Below, one piece after another: positions 44,297 to 57,197 of a DNA stretch of 64,000 nt (positions are counted from its first letter, which is position 1; every line of letters starts with the position of its first letter). The stretch spans positions 5,746,872 to 5,810,871 of the forward strand of contig NC_084807.1 in NCBI RefSeq assembly GCF_963583255.1, written 5' to 3'. This DNA comes from Pyrus communis. Taxonomy: Eukaryota; Streptophyta; Magnoliopsida; Rosales; Rosaceae. The position numbers and the translations under genes were made by a program. The notes below the pieces were generated by a model that was given only the letters and a program-made list of their open reading frames with translations, was not told where the DNA came from and searched no databases.

Positions 44297-47002
44297 CTGT
44301 GCATCAACAGAATAGCGACAATTAGATCACAAAAAATTAAGTAATGAAATTCGATGGCATATCAATGTCAGAGGGTGTTAAAGTGTTATGTGGGGGACTA
44401 AGAGTTTCTCTTTCTAGGGTCCTATTTCTAAGATAAAAGGAAAGCATAAAGACAATAGCATCACATAGTAAGTAGACAAAATTGAATAATAAATATTACT
44501 TCTATTATTATCTAAAAAAAACGCTGTTATAGTGCTCAAAATGACAGCATTAGAAAAACGTAAACACTATCTGAAAGGCCGCCGAAGGCTTTTGGCAAGA
44601 TGAGAAACAAAAGGTTTTAGGTATACTCACCCACAGTGACCGTTCCTTATGTACTCAGAGGTCTTAACAATTGTTGAAAAATTCAAATCCCTTGATCATT
44701 TGCGCCCAAGTAGACGCCTAACAATACACATGGCAATAACTATTTAATATTTGAAGAATAAACAAGTAAAAACGAGTACTGTTATGAATATCTAAACAGG
44801 ATCTGTGACTTTCACCATTTCTATCCAATTTTCTCAACTTTAATAAACTGAACTGATATGGTGTGACAACAGAGCCGGTATGAACATTCAGTGGAGAACC
44901 ACACGTATTTAGACAACAATGTCGAGAAACAACACTATAAGACCATGACAGGAAGATCTGAAACCTCTAATATAGCTCTAAACCTCACCAAAGCAGGTAA
45001 CATTACAATTTTGGCATAGCTCACCTCCAAAATTGAAACATAAGAAAAAAACATTATCTGATTTTTGCTTTTCAGTTTTTAGCGAATTCTCAGAACCAAC
45101 TACCTGCCATATAAGGGGGCTACAGTGAGAAAAATATCAAAGCTTTGCACGCCAAGAAGAGATTCCTCAATATTTCATTACAAGTCATAGAAGCAGATAA
45201 ATCAATTGGGTGGAATAAATCAAAGGAGAACACCAAATAACAACCCATGGTCGGTTTCAGCAAGAAGAAGCTTTGATTGTATGCAAGAACCCGGCTTCAA
45301 AGCTACACAAAGTCTTTAACTTCAAAGCTACACAAAGTCTTTAACTTGCACAGCTGCAGAGCTCTAATTGATCAATTTAATGTCGAACTAATGCCAAATC
45401 ATATTCAGGATTTTATCTGACAATTCACGCAATATCGCAGAACATTCATTATCAAACAGTCCCGCTACAAATCAACTAACGTAATGTAATGTTCCTAATG
45501 AACTTAACGACTTTCTAACCAATTATTCAATGATGTTATACAGAAAGAATAACATACAATTACCTCAGTGGACTTGGATTATGTATCACAAACCCAAGTT
45601 TACAAATCATGGAATTCGGCTTCAGGCCTTGAGAATTGTAGCTCAAAATAGTTGTTAAACACATGATTAGTTTTCTGATAGATTTCCCATATATAAGAAA
45701 GATACTAACAAAAGATAGGATCATACTTTCTTCTTAGAATAAACATAAAACTACCAAGAGAAAGAAAGCTGGCGCAGTGCATCTATATGTTCTTAATATA
45801 AGGTACTTTCACAGTGTTTCAGTTCATTTATACAAGAAGTTACTGTGCTATCAAATGCACCATGTAGCATGCTGACGCTGTGCATCAAATCCACCCATAT
45901 AATAATGAGTGTAGAATCATTAATACATAAGTCCTAAATGTTGAACTTTAACCCATCATACTGTATTAATGATTGTACAAGCGTTATTATACGGGTGGAT
46001 TCAATATACACCACAGCAGCATAACACGCGTTGTATCTCATACATACAATTAGTTATGCATTTATACAAAGAGCGATGTTAAGTAATGAATATAAGGCCC
46101 ATTTGGCGTTTTATCAAACCTCAGCCAGTAAGTGAAGCAGGGTTTCCATTTAAATAAATGAACATTCAAGCCAACTTAACAACAGATAAGTTTCCATTCA
46201 AGGTAAAACATCTCGTGTCATTTGTAAGGGTTGTTCATAGGACGCAATTGACTTGCACTCTTTACCTCATGTGACAAGTCTTCGACTCAATTTCACACTA
46301 ATTTAGTAATCTCTGGTCAAATTACATTAACCTAAAACCAACTTCGCATTCCTTTAAATTCAAGCCACCCACAGTCCACTCTATACAGATAAACAGAAAA
46401 AGAAGATGCACTTACAAAATCTAAGAAAGTAACAAATCAATGAGGTCAACAATGCTTCACCTAAGCAGATTGTCTTGGCTGTGTTCAAATTATGAAGCTT
46501 TTTGTGCGGATTGACCTGAATTTAAAAATTTCCATTACTCGTATCGTCTTGTGCAGTTTCCCATCAGAACAGCAAAGATTAGGCTTCTAAGAATCAGTTG
46601 CATAGAAATCCAAGACTAATCAAACCAATAAATTTCAGAACCCTCCCTTAATCAGAAGTTGAATTAGTGGGCAAGTGGATGATTACTAATTAGTAACCAA
46701 CATACTAAACAACAAAACTCTTGCATCCAACAGACCATTGAAGCTAAAACAAGCCAACCAACACAGTTCAAATGTCAACACACTAAGCTCAGCCAAATTC
46801 AAATTTCATCAAACTAAGCTCAACCCACAAAATTTTTCCATACAAAGTACACAATTCAGCACGATAGAACCCCCAAAATATCAGAAACATTGAGAGTACA
46901 GATAAAAAAGCAGAGTCAAGAGTCACACAAACAAAGTTAATTTGCAAGCATCACGACAGAACAAAAACAAAAGAGAAAAAGAGATGAGAATTGCGGGAGT
47001 AC
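44297..47002 (-). other. Putative 5'UTR intron of the DUF1005 gene (2.7 kb)
   Basis: On the minus strand the donor reads 'atttag|gtactc' (exon ends 47003) and the acceptor 'gatgcacag' (exon resumes 44296). There is no coding frame inside, except repeats and the MITE at about 45868-46026. No splice data are available; the boundary choice rests on the consensus. Confidence 0.6.
45868..46026. mobile_element. MITE-like inverted repeat in the DUF1005 5'UTR intron
   Basis: Arms of about 65 bp: 'aaatccacccatataataat' to 'aatcattaatac' on the left and its complement on the right ('gtattaatgattgtacaagc', 'gggtggattcaatata'). A target duplication was not identified with certainty. Hairpin-forming and non-coding. 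Confidence 0.7.
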
Positions 47003-47265
47003 CTAAATATTGCGCAGCTGAAATAAAACCACTGATTGAGCAGCAGAGAACCAGAAGTCCCAAGAAAACAAGAACAAGAACAAGGACAAGATAGAGAGAC
47101 AGAGAGAGAAAGAAACGCCAAAAACTGGATTATCCAATAGGACAAATCTCTTACCTTCTTTTAGGGAAAGGGAAGGAACCGAATGTGGGTGCAATAAATA
47201 TATGAGTAAATGATTGATGTGAACTTCAGCAGCAACTCTAGAGAGAGAGAGAGAGAGAGAGAGAA
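47003..47265 (-). promoter_or_regulatory. 5'UTR exon and promoter-proximal region of the DUF1005 gene, with (GA)n
   Basis: The presumed leader runs upstream from 47003. A (GA)n run (CT on the gene strand) lies at 47239-47262. The exact transcription start cannot be read from sequence. Confidence 0.5.
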
Positions 47266-48657
47266 ACAGAGGGAGAAAGAGATGGGAAGTGGGAACTGCT
47301 GCTGTTGGGTGTCTTTCTGTACTGTGAGTCGGCTTTGGATTTCACGTAGTAGGCTGTGGGGGGATCAAAAGGACACACAGCACACCAGAGCACCACTCTT
47401 TTACCTCCCCTCCCCTCTGCCTTCTCACCGTAAACAAACCAAAAATACCATCGTCATTTTCTTCTCTTCCTTTCCCACTCTGGCTCAGCTCCAACCTGCA
47501 TCAGTCATCACTATATAACGTATTTTACTTTCATTTTAATTCCCACTGTGTTTTCTTTATTTAATTCATAAACAAATTAAATGAAAATAACCTCCTCTTC
47601 GTATATATGAAAAATAAAATTATAATGTGCCGATAACACGACTTGATACACAAAGTGTCATAATATAATTGATTGTAATTGTTTTTTCAAGTTTCCAACC
47701 CACTTTAATATTACACTTGTTTTTACTGTACCTTATTTCCGATACACTAAAAAAATTTTCGTCCATATGGCAATATTTTGTCACTCTTATATTGTCAGAT
47801 GCTTGGAACCAAGAAATAACGTTCAACCAAAAAATAACAAAAGTTGTCACAACAGTAAAAGGGCCACATCAGTTTAACCGAGAGTCATTTTTGCACTCAT
47901 CTTTTCACCTCCTGCATTTTCTTATTTATTTTAGCAGTTTAGATTGAATAGTTTAGAAAAGAAACGATATAGTGAATTGAAATGGGTGGAAACCACTCCT
48001 TGAACGTAAATTGTGACCCCGGCAACCATTATCTTATAAGATATTCCAAAGCAAAAATATACTTAACGCACAATGAAGATAAATAGTGCAAGTGGTGATT
48101 GTTTTGGTAGTTAAAACATTTCATTTCAATTAATTGTATTTCGAGTTCATACATTTTTTTTCTTAATATAAAATATTGCTTAAAAAAAAGTAACAATCTC
48201 TCAACAAAAATTCATAAATAAAAATGGGCTGACATCCTGTGAAAATAAATATATAAAATTAAACGTTCTCTTAATTATTTAGTAATTTAAAAATGCACTT
48301 TAATTTTGACGTTTAATATCAAATCCAATGCCGCATATTTTACTCTTTTTTTTTTTTTTTTGCCAAAAAAGATAACTTTATTTTTTGGTGAACAGTGACC
48401 ACGAGAACGGAGATGATTATTGTGTTATCATTATTAATACATGGATTATTATCTAAAGAATTAAAGAAATAAAAGTAAGAGATGAGCAGATGAGAGGGAT
48501 AGCGGTGGTCGTGAATACAGCTGTAACCAACACTTGTTTGCTTAGCAGTTGAATTCCCTCCCTCCAATCTGTCCCTTCCCGATTCTAATTTTCTTTGACA
48601 ACTCTGACTTCATCTCCTCTTCTCATTTTTTTTTTCAGATTTCGTATTATTACTCTC

Positions 48658-48822
48658 ACTAATAAGTTAGACTAAAAAAATGAAAGAGTTGAAATTGAGA
48701 TGCATTGAGTTAAAAAAGTAGCACAGGTTTGCGGCCCTAGTACTAATAAATTGGACTAAAAAAAATGGAAGAGTTGAAATTGAGATGCATTGAGTTAAAA
48801 AAAAGTAGCAGTTTGCGGTACT
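48658..48822 (+). repeat. ~80-bp tandem duplication
   Basis: 'gagttgaaattgagatgcat' occurs at about 48686 and 48768, with surrounding sequence matching ('ctaataaNttNgactaaaa', 'tttgcggNNctag'). Confidence 0.8.
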
Positions 48823-50588
48823 AGACAAGTTTTTGCATGGAAATTTAAAGTTTTCTGATTTTCGGTTCTTTGTACATTGATATGTATAAAAAAAAAATCG
48901 TTAAATACATAAAAAAATTATTTCACATTGAACATCATTAAAAATGAATATCAAAAGAAGATAGATAGACAAACATTACTTAAATATTATACGTCTCACG
49001 TTTTAGACGCAAATGTACTAAATATTTGTAGTCAAGAGTCTAAGATTAAGAGTGAAGAACAATCAAACTTGATGATCAAGAGAGTAAAGAACAATAAAAC
49101 TTGATTGACGAGTATAATAAATTTAACAGCGGCAATTGGTTTTTTTTTCTTTTCTTGAATCAATATCACACTAACAAATCAAATATTAAAATAATCCATT
49201 GAATAATAAATTATTGAAAAGCAAAATATAAATTCAAAGTTTTAATTACCTTAAAGTACAATATTCAAGACCATGTGATAGTTAATTTAAACATTCAATT
49301 GAAATGGAGAGATTGGGAAGTTGAAAGAAAAAAAAATTTTCAAAGAGACTTGAGTTTTATAACTTTATATGCATTTGGACAAAATGGATTGGGATTAAAT
49401 TTGAAAAACAAGAAAAAACTAGTGATTAAAAAGGCAGCTCCAAGTTTCAAACTCAAAACACAAAAGAAAAAGGAAGCCGAACATTTCCACTACACCAACA
49501 AATGGATTATGATATTTCCTACTTTTTCTGCATTTGTATATTAATTACAGGATATAAAAAAATTTTGGGAGCCTCTCCAAAATGGGGGGGCTAGGCGCCT
49601 ACATGAACTACTCTCATGGCCAACCCTAAAGAGCAAATGCCAAAAAGATAAGGTAAATGTTTTGAAATGATTGCATGTTCAACACAAATAGATATGAGCT
49701 GCTCACAAGCGTTAAGAGCCAAATATTTTGTTCAAGCTCAGCTCATTTTAGTTATGAACCGAGTTTGAACAAGCAAAACACGAGTCAAACTTGAATCGTT
49801 CTAGCCACACTACCATTGTATTCTTAACCTTAAATCCACACTATCTAGTTGATGAAACTTAATGTACTATTAATCTTTCCCTTTTATTGATTAGTTTTGT
49901 TTTGTTTTGTTTTTTTTTTTTTTTTTTTTCAACAGGGGATCATTTGGTAACTTTGCTACGGCATTCCACCTTTTTGGGGCCAGGAACACTTACAGGGGTA
50001 TTTCAACTTCTTCTTGATTACCATCGTGTGATTCACTAGTATCAAGAATCAAACTTAGAATGTGTTGAGATCGGACCTAGAATTCATCCCCGACTATTGG
50101 ATCACCCTGTAGTGGTTCTTTTATTGATTAGTTTGCATTACTATTAGTAAAATGGGTAACACATGTTCTGAATAATTTATGGGAAAAAAATAGTCATATA
50201 TACTACATACGTTTATAGATCCTTTAATTTAATCTGAAGAATATGTCGGAAGTGTCATGTTATATCATTGACTGGGATTTCATAAAAGATTATACTTCAA
50301 GTCTTCAACAATCCATCCAACCACACAAACCGCTAATAAAAAATTAATAATTTATAATATATACGGTTCCGATCATAAGTAGAAAATTTTGTAAATCAAC
50401 ATCAAAATTGTTTTGATGGATACTTCCTCCAAAATCTTTAGTAGCCATGTAGCTCTCTATCAATTTATCTTCCTCGTAGAAAAAAAAAAATTTTGAGTCT
50501 TTTATTTAGATAGCTAAGCATCCCCCCTCCTTCATAAGCATTTAAAATTTCCTCAATGTGATCGTGGTAACATATGTATTCGTTTATT

Positions 50589-50589
<1 letters not shown>

Positions 50590-50638
<49 letters not shown>
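50590..50638. repeat. (TA)n microsatellite
   Basis: About 24 TA units. The open frame across it on the minus strand (Ile-Tyr repeat) is spurious. Confidence 0.95.
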
Positions 50639-50640
<2 letters not shown>

Positions 50641-51397
50641 TGAGCCATGATACATGATAATGTAATACGATCATATTACAATACGTAAAATTAATAATAC
50701 GACTCGAAAATATGACAAGATACAAAAACTTCTAACGATTTCTTCCTTTTGTGACCATTACACTTCCAAAATCTCATGAAGGTAAATAGAAGATTTGACG
50801 TCGTATTTTGAAATTTAATCGTACGTACGTGTATTGATTATCAACAAACAATTGTACGCACATGTATCGTTAAGGACTAAACAAAATTAATATTCGTTTT
50901 CATTTGGCAGGGAGTGCAGACAGCCACCGTGGGTGAAGCAATGGTGGGGAATGGGGATGGGAAAAAAAGCCACTTTTCTGTTGTCTTTTGAAAAGAATAG
51001 AGCCAATAGGCAAAGCAAAATCTTTAAAAGAGAGTTTGAAGAAGTAGCTCACATAAAGTTCCAACGCAAAATGACACCATAAAGTGTATAGGATGGTACA
51101 TAATCGTAATGCTTTTATAGTACAGACGACGGTAGGAATATACACGATTTGAAATTTAGGAAAGCTCATAACCAAATTCAAGGTTCATACAGTAAAGTAG
51201 GTCAAGATGTATAATTCAGGGTGTATTGCTAATAGATCCTTTGTTAACCATCGTTTTCAATTTGCAATTTTTTTTAGTATAAGCAATATTCTTACTCTAA
51301 ACTACACGAAGGGGAGGCGAGAAGATTTGGACGAATAACGCAGTGGGTTAACGAGGAATGTCCTAACCACTATAACAATTCACCACTTGCCAGTTTG

Positions 51398-51680
51398 TAG
51401 TTTTTGTTTTCATATATATTTTTTTAAATAAAAAACTGAAAACTCGTTTGATAACTACTTTTAATATTGAATGAGAAAAAAAGAAAAGCTGAAAATCTCA
51501 ATCTAAATCTACTCTTTTAGTTTTCAAAAACTACGACTTTTAATTTTTTGTTTTTAATTTTTCCAAAACTAAAAATTGAATCTAGTTGCCAAATAAGCTT
51601 TTAGTTAAAAAAATAAAAACAAAAAGCTAAAAATTAAAAAACTAAAACTTGAAAACAAAAATAGTTATCAAATTATAATA
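51398..51680. mobile_element. Fold-back MITE-like sequence
   Basis: The left part 'gaaaactcgtttgataacta' is mirrored by 'tagttatcaaattataata' at the right end, with many complementary 'aaaactaaaa'/'ttttagtttt' blocks between. A related fragment is at about 53570-53660. No certain target duplication. Confidence 0.5.
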
Positions 51681-53957
51681 TGTTTCTGTCTTTGAAATCG
51701 ACCCAAACTGGATTACGCTCACCCCAAATTTAGTACATTTCCTAAAATTTTCCTTTAATGATAACTAGATGATGCATGATATACCTTATAATGACGTATA
51801 TATCTAATTTAATAATGATAAAACTTAGCTTATAATCATGTTGATTACTAATTTAACCCAATTGTTTTCAGCAATGGAAACGCAAGACAGTTGACTACTT
51901 GCTGAAAGTGACTGGTTCCCACAAATAAGAAATGAAGAGAGTGACTGCTTCACATTATCAGCAGCAAGCTAACATGCATCTTCCTCGCCCAAACCACAAG
52001 TCCACTTGCCCCGTCTTATCAGAAAATACTCGACATATTTATACAACTTAATAAGTTGTTAAAAGATTCGAAATTAGAACAAACATTCTTAATATTTAAT
52101 TAGCATGCATGACAGATGCATTTTAAATGATTCAAAATTAACCCAAGAGGTTGGTCTAGTAGAAAACAAACAAAGGCCTCAAGCTCCTAATTTGATTTCG
52201 AAGTCTTACAAATGCATTTTTTAGAGTCATCGACTCTACTTTGATGTATTATTTGACCTAAAGTCCAAAAGTGCGCTAAAAATTAGGTACTGCAGTGACA
52301 ATTAGGAAAACCCATTCGAGCATCGCCTTTGACTTGATCAACCTTTCCATTCTAAGTTCTAACTATGATATCATGCTCCCTTCTAATTCTCATTCATTTT
52401 CGAAGAACCCAAAGTAAGTTTTCATTTCCTAAAGGAAAATGTCATTACATATATAGCAGTATGGCTTCTAGAAATTCGTAGAAACCAATCACTTGCCCCT
52501 TTTTTTTTTTTTTTTTTTCTTGATATAAAATAACATTTTAAATTACTCTACTACTCTGTAAAGAGGAGACAAATGCATGCAAGCGAGCAAATACATCATC
52601 TAATAGAGTAGATTAAGGCAAAGAAGCAAACACATTGTTCTAACAAATTGCATTATTTTAATGATTAGAAGGACGAAAGCAAGTAAACTCATCATATTGT
52701 AGGGTAGATGAATGCAAGCAAGCAAACGCGACATCTTATATAGAATAGACTAAAGCAAATAAACAAACACACTGCTCTAATTAACTGCGTTGTAAACAAG
52801 CAAAGATGCATTATAATCTGGCCATTGTCACCAAATACCACAAGTAGTCAACAAAACAAAGCGACACTTAATCGTTTAAAAGGACATGCACGTAAGGACA
52901 TCTGTAGTGCATGTGAGAGCAGGAGCATGTGGACCCTCATCTAAACCACTCAATCCCCAGGAACATGCAAATTGCAAGCCCAAAAGTTGCGCAAGTTTGC
53001 TTTCCATTCTTTTGGATAACTTAAAAGGAAAACAAGAAAAATGAAATAAAATTATATTAAAACTAGCAACAAGAACCTAGCAAGGGACCAGGAACCATGC
53101 AAAACCTGTTGGAGAGTGGGTGATCAAACGGTGGTTGATTCTTGACTTTGACTGCTTGAGTTGGTTTTTATTTGTATATTTTGTTGATAAATTATTTTTG
53201 TGATCTTTTTCTTGTAGGAAAAAGATTTGCATAAGTCATTCAACAACCAAGACTTTGGCTGCTGAGTACTGGCGTACTATTTAAATAATAAGAGCTTAAC
53301 TAGATTTATACGATTCATATAGTTATATTATTCTGAAACGGGTCCGACTAAAATGAGCTATAGTATATTAAGGACTAGTTTGATGCATATTTTGTTTTAT
53401 TTTATTTTTGTGTTAGATATAAAGAAGATTTTTTTTTTTTTTTTGGGTAGGGCGGGTGGGGGAAAGCTCGGAGGAAAGATGGTGGAAGAGATATAGAAGA
53501 AATGTTGACGCAATAAATCAAAACTAAAAATAAAAAACAAAAAACTATTGCATATTATTTTAGGATCCGTTCGGTAATTCCAAAACAGTTTTTAGTTTTG
53601 CATATACAAAAACAGGCGCAAAATGCGTTTATCAAATTGTTTTATGAAAATGAAAAACGCAAAAACAATATTAAAGTCTAGGTTCAGTAAAATATTAGAT
53701 TAATGTTTATTGTGCTTTCAAGAATAAAATCTAAAATAATAGAAAGAGAAGATACAATAAAAAAAACAAGGGTAAAAACTCAATACACTCATCATAAGTG
53801 TATTTTTCTTTCTAAATATAGAAGTTTGAAAAAAATTTTAGAGTGCCAATAATAACACTCTAATACAAAGTTGGAGTTAAAACAAAAAAAAAAAAAAAAA
53901 AAAAGTGAACTCTTATATAAAGTTGGAATTTTTAATCACCATCCAATAGATGAACTC

Positions 53958-54171
53958 TTACTTCCATTTCTTGAACTTACCAAGCTTGCCAATTTTACCG
54001 AGCTTAAATTTTCCATGTTTCCCATGTCTGAAAAGGCCCCATAGCCGCCGTGACCATGTCTTCCACCGTGGTGGCTCCCATGCACAAGATGGTGAACTCC
54101 GTAGCCAGCAGCTGCGGCAGCAGCACCCCCGGCTAACATGGCCCCCATTCCCATACCTGGTGATCCATGAC
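53958..54171 (-). pseudogene. Glycine-rich protein A3-like last exon, frameshifted
   Basis: The minus strand starts after an acceptor ('tattacag', AG at 54173-54172) and reads 'HGSPGMGMGAMLAGGAAAAA' followed by 'GYGVHHLVHGSHHGG'. After about 54040 the expected Lys/Gly/Phe-rich tail ('KFKLGKIGKLGKFKKWK', stop at 53958-53960) continues in a different frame. The joined open frame instead ends in unrelated residues. The proline-rich first exon of this family (repeated GYPP) is not found in the next 700 bases. This is probably a retained 3' exon of a decayed gene; a sequencing indel is an alternative. Confidence 0.7.
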
Positions 54172-54894
54172 CTGTAATATATATTGTTTTTTCGTCAGTC
54201 GAAAATCGCAATTGATCCTTGCCTCTATTAATGAGTCCCCTTTTGTGATCTTCCTATATATCTGATGTTCGTCTGGGTCTGGTAGAGAAATGTAATATTA
54301 TAAAAATTTGGCAATAAGCCGTGTTTAACGGTCCTTATATTGTACGGAAGAAAAAGGAGAAACAGCGGCAGCTTTTGGAATGTGCAAGTAGGTAACCTTG
54401 CACAGGATCTCCAATCTTAAGGGGCCCTAAAAAATGATATCATCTATATACATATACCAACTTGGTTTATGTAAAAGGACTTCATCTTAAGAAAAATTTT
54501 ACAAAATTTGAGTATGACTAAGAGAAATAATGACCTTCATATATAAGGAATCACTTTTATGTGTCTTAGTTTTGTTGTGCTGGCTTTACTCTAAATTGTG
54601 TTTTTTATTTTGTTTTTATGATTATTGTTGATTTGAACTAAAACTCACAAGTACTAATGCTCTATTTAGATTCATTATTAATACAACTATAGACATATAA
54701 ACTAGCTTTGTTATATAAGGATTTTTTTATTTATTTTTTTTATTTTTATTTTTTATGGAGGGCCTATCTTTTGCACATGCCCCTAAAATCTTATAGCCAA
54801 CCCTGAAGAGGAAGGGAACAATACATGTACTACATGAATTTCTATAGATATAAAGTGATGCAAAACACTAATATTCTTAATGAAACTCTATTTT
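54172..54894. other. Intergenic, no gene
   Basis: AT-rich. Checked on the minus strand for the missing GYPP-type exon; not seen. Confidence 0.5.
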
Positions 54895-55640
54895 GATGCT
54901 CGTCATCTTTTGTAACAAAGAGAAGGGTGTATGCAATACAACAATAAAGGCAAGCAGGAGGCCAAGCGTAGGGATTGATCCCTGACTAAAGGTGGCCCAA
55001 CACCCAATAACTACTCTAAGTTCTCAATCCTGATCCACCAAATTCTTCACGACATCAAAAGCGGACCATAGTTCAAGCTGCCGAAACAATCAAAAGGAGA
55101 TACTTCCAAGTTGGACCACACCAAGTACTACGCATTCCATTGAGGTCCCGGTCACACAACTGATGATTGCTACACTCGGAAGAACTACCTAGAGAAGCTC
55201 GTGAAAGAAGGCAAGGTTGAAAGATACTTGGACAAGCCAGTTGCACAGCCTAGAAGGAATGCAGACTCCGACGAAGAGCCGCCAACTAAGATGATTCAGA
55301 TTAATGGCATCTTTGTTGAATCTGAGCACTTGGGGGCCCAACAATTCTAAGAAGAGTACGATCCAGCAGGCTCTACTAGTCGCACAAGTCCAGGCAGTCA
55401 ACACCCAACCTGGACCTATCGTTGGCTTTATCAAGCAGGATGCCAAAGGTGTCGATTTCCCACACGACGACATACTAGTGGTATCCATCCAACTAGCTCA
55501 TGCCATAGTCAACAAAATGATGGTTGACAACGGAAGTGTGGTCAACCTACTTCAGCTCTTAGTAATTCAAAAGATAAGCCTATAAAGCACAATCATACGC
55601 CGAGCAGAGGTACTCACCGGATTCAACGGACACACCTCGA
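54895..55640 (+). pseudogene. Gypsy gag end and protease remnant
   Basis: The degraded knuckle region (55115-55175) reads 'GPGHTTDDCYTRKNYLEKLV', with an in-frame stop just upstream. The protease part, in another frame at 55304-55585, contains 'HDDILVVSIQLAHAIVNKMM' and 'VDNGSVVNLL', matching the Tat protease 'VDxGSSxNIL' motif. A frameshift separates them. Confidence 0.75.
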
Positions 55641-56059
55641 CTGCCATCGGCAACATCACACTTGATGTGAGAACACTGCCAGTTGTTTCAAAGTAGACGT
55701 TCATGATAGTAAACAACCCTTCTTCCTACAACGAGATTCTAAGGCGACCTTGGCTGATAAAGCTTGACGCCGTAACCTCTGTCAAGTATCAAAAAAATCT
55801 GATTTTACATCCTGGGATGAGGAGTTAGAGAAATCAAATCTAACTAGGTTGCATCTCGACAATGCACTGTGCAAATATTGAAGGAGTAAAAAAAGAAGAC
55901 CTTTACCCCCAAAAAGGCTATCGAGGTCCAAAGGGACGACGAAGCTACCAAATTGCAATCACAGCAGACGAATCAAGAAGACGGTGTCCAAATCAACGCG
56001 GTAGCAAATGAGACAGGATGGAAACCGAAGAGGACACCGAACACATCATCTTTGATCCC

Positions 56060-57197
56060 TAGTAGCCGGAGAAGACTGCTAGACTTGGCTCACTTTTGAG
56101 CTTAAAGGAAAATGAGGAGCTCACGGTTTTCCTTAAGAAAAATCGTGACGTCTTCGTATGGTCACCTTCTGACATGCCCAGCATTGACCCTAAGATAGCT
56201 TGCCACAAGCTGCACGTCGACCCGCTGTCAAAGTAATAATCCAAAAAAGAAGACATTTCGCACCTGAACGAGTGGCGATCATTGAAGTGAAAATCAACAA
56301 GTTATTGGAGGTCGGATTCATAAAAGAGGTAACATACTCAGCACGGCTTGCCAACATCGTCCTAGTAATGAAGAAAGAAAAAGGCAAATAGAGGGTTTGC
56401 GTATACTACACCGACCTCAACAAAGCATGCCCAAAAGATCCTTATCCAGTTCCCCGAATAGATATACTAGTAGATTTAACTTCTAGGAACTAGCTACTTC
56501 GTTTTTTTAACGTATACTCCGGCTATAACCAAATAGCCATGCACGAGCCCAACAAGGAGAAAACCGCGTTCATGATTGAGCGAGGCACTTACTACTACAA
56601 GGTCATGCCTTTTGGCCTTAAGAACGCAGGAGCCATTTACCAATGATTGGTAAACATGATGTTTAAGAAGCAAATTGGAGTAACCATAGAGGTCTACGTC
56701 CACAACATCATGGTAAAGGGCAAACAACGATTAGATCACATCGGCAACTTGACGAAAACTTTTGACATCATTAGAAAGTACAAGATGAAGCTCAATCCCA
56801 CCAAGTGCACATTTGGAGTATCTTCAGGCAGATTCTTAGGGTACCTAGTAACCCAATGAGGAATTGAAGTACATCACAAACAGATCTGAGCAATCCTAGA
56901 AATGAAATCTCCAACTTTCTTGAAGGAGATCCAAAGCTTGACCGGACGAGCAACCACACTCAACCGCTTTCTCTCGCGGTCTATCAATCGATGCAAGCCT
57001 TTTTCAAAGGCTATCAAGAGGGCACAACGAGACAAATGGGATGATGAGTGCAAAAGAGCTTTCCAAGACTTGAAGAAGTATCTCACATTACCTTCTTTAC
57101 TATCCAAGCCAAAAGCAGTAGAGGAGTTATACATTTACTTGGCAGTCTCGGAAGTAGTAGTGAGCTCTACCCTTATACAAGAAAAGCTGAAGGCCTA
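56060..57197 (+). pseudogene. Gypsy reverse transcriptase, nonsense-mutated
   Basis: The leading piece 'VFVWSPSDMPSIDPKIACHK' (about 56150) is followed by a frameshift near 56220. From 56200 one frame holds the RT: 'FAPERVAIIEVKINKLLEVG', 'DLNKACPKDPYPVPRID', 'YSGYNQIAMHEPNKEKTAFM', 'GTYYYKVMPFGLKNAGA', 'LNPTKCTFGVSSGRFLGYLV', with several single stops. The catalytic YxDD is changed to YVHN (about 56695), so the enzyme would be dead even without stops. Confidence 0.88.

Larger units (their letters stand above)
47266..53935. other. AT-rich intergenic region (6.7 kb), no gene recognised
   Basis: I find only short frames without domains. Contents are listed separately: a tandem duplication at 48658-48822, T tracts at 49909-49929 and 52501-52519, (TA)n at 50590-50638, and a fold-back sequence at 51398-51680. 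A loose repeat of 'gcaagcaagcaaac'-type motifs lies at 52570-52800. Confidence 0.55.
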
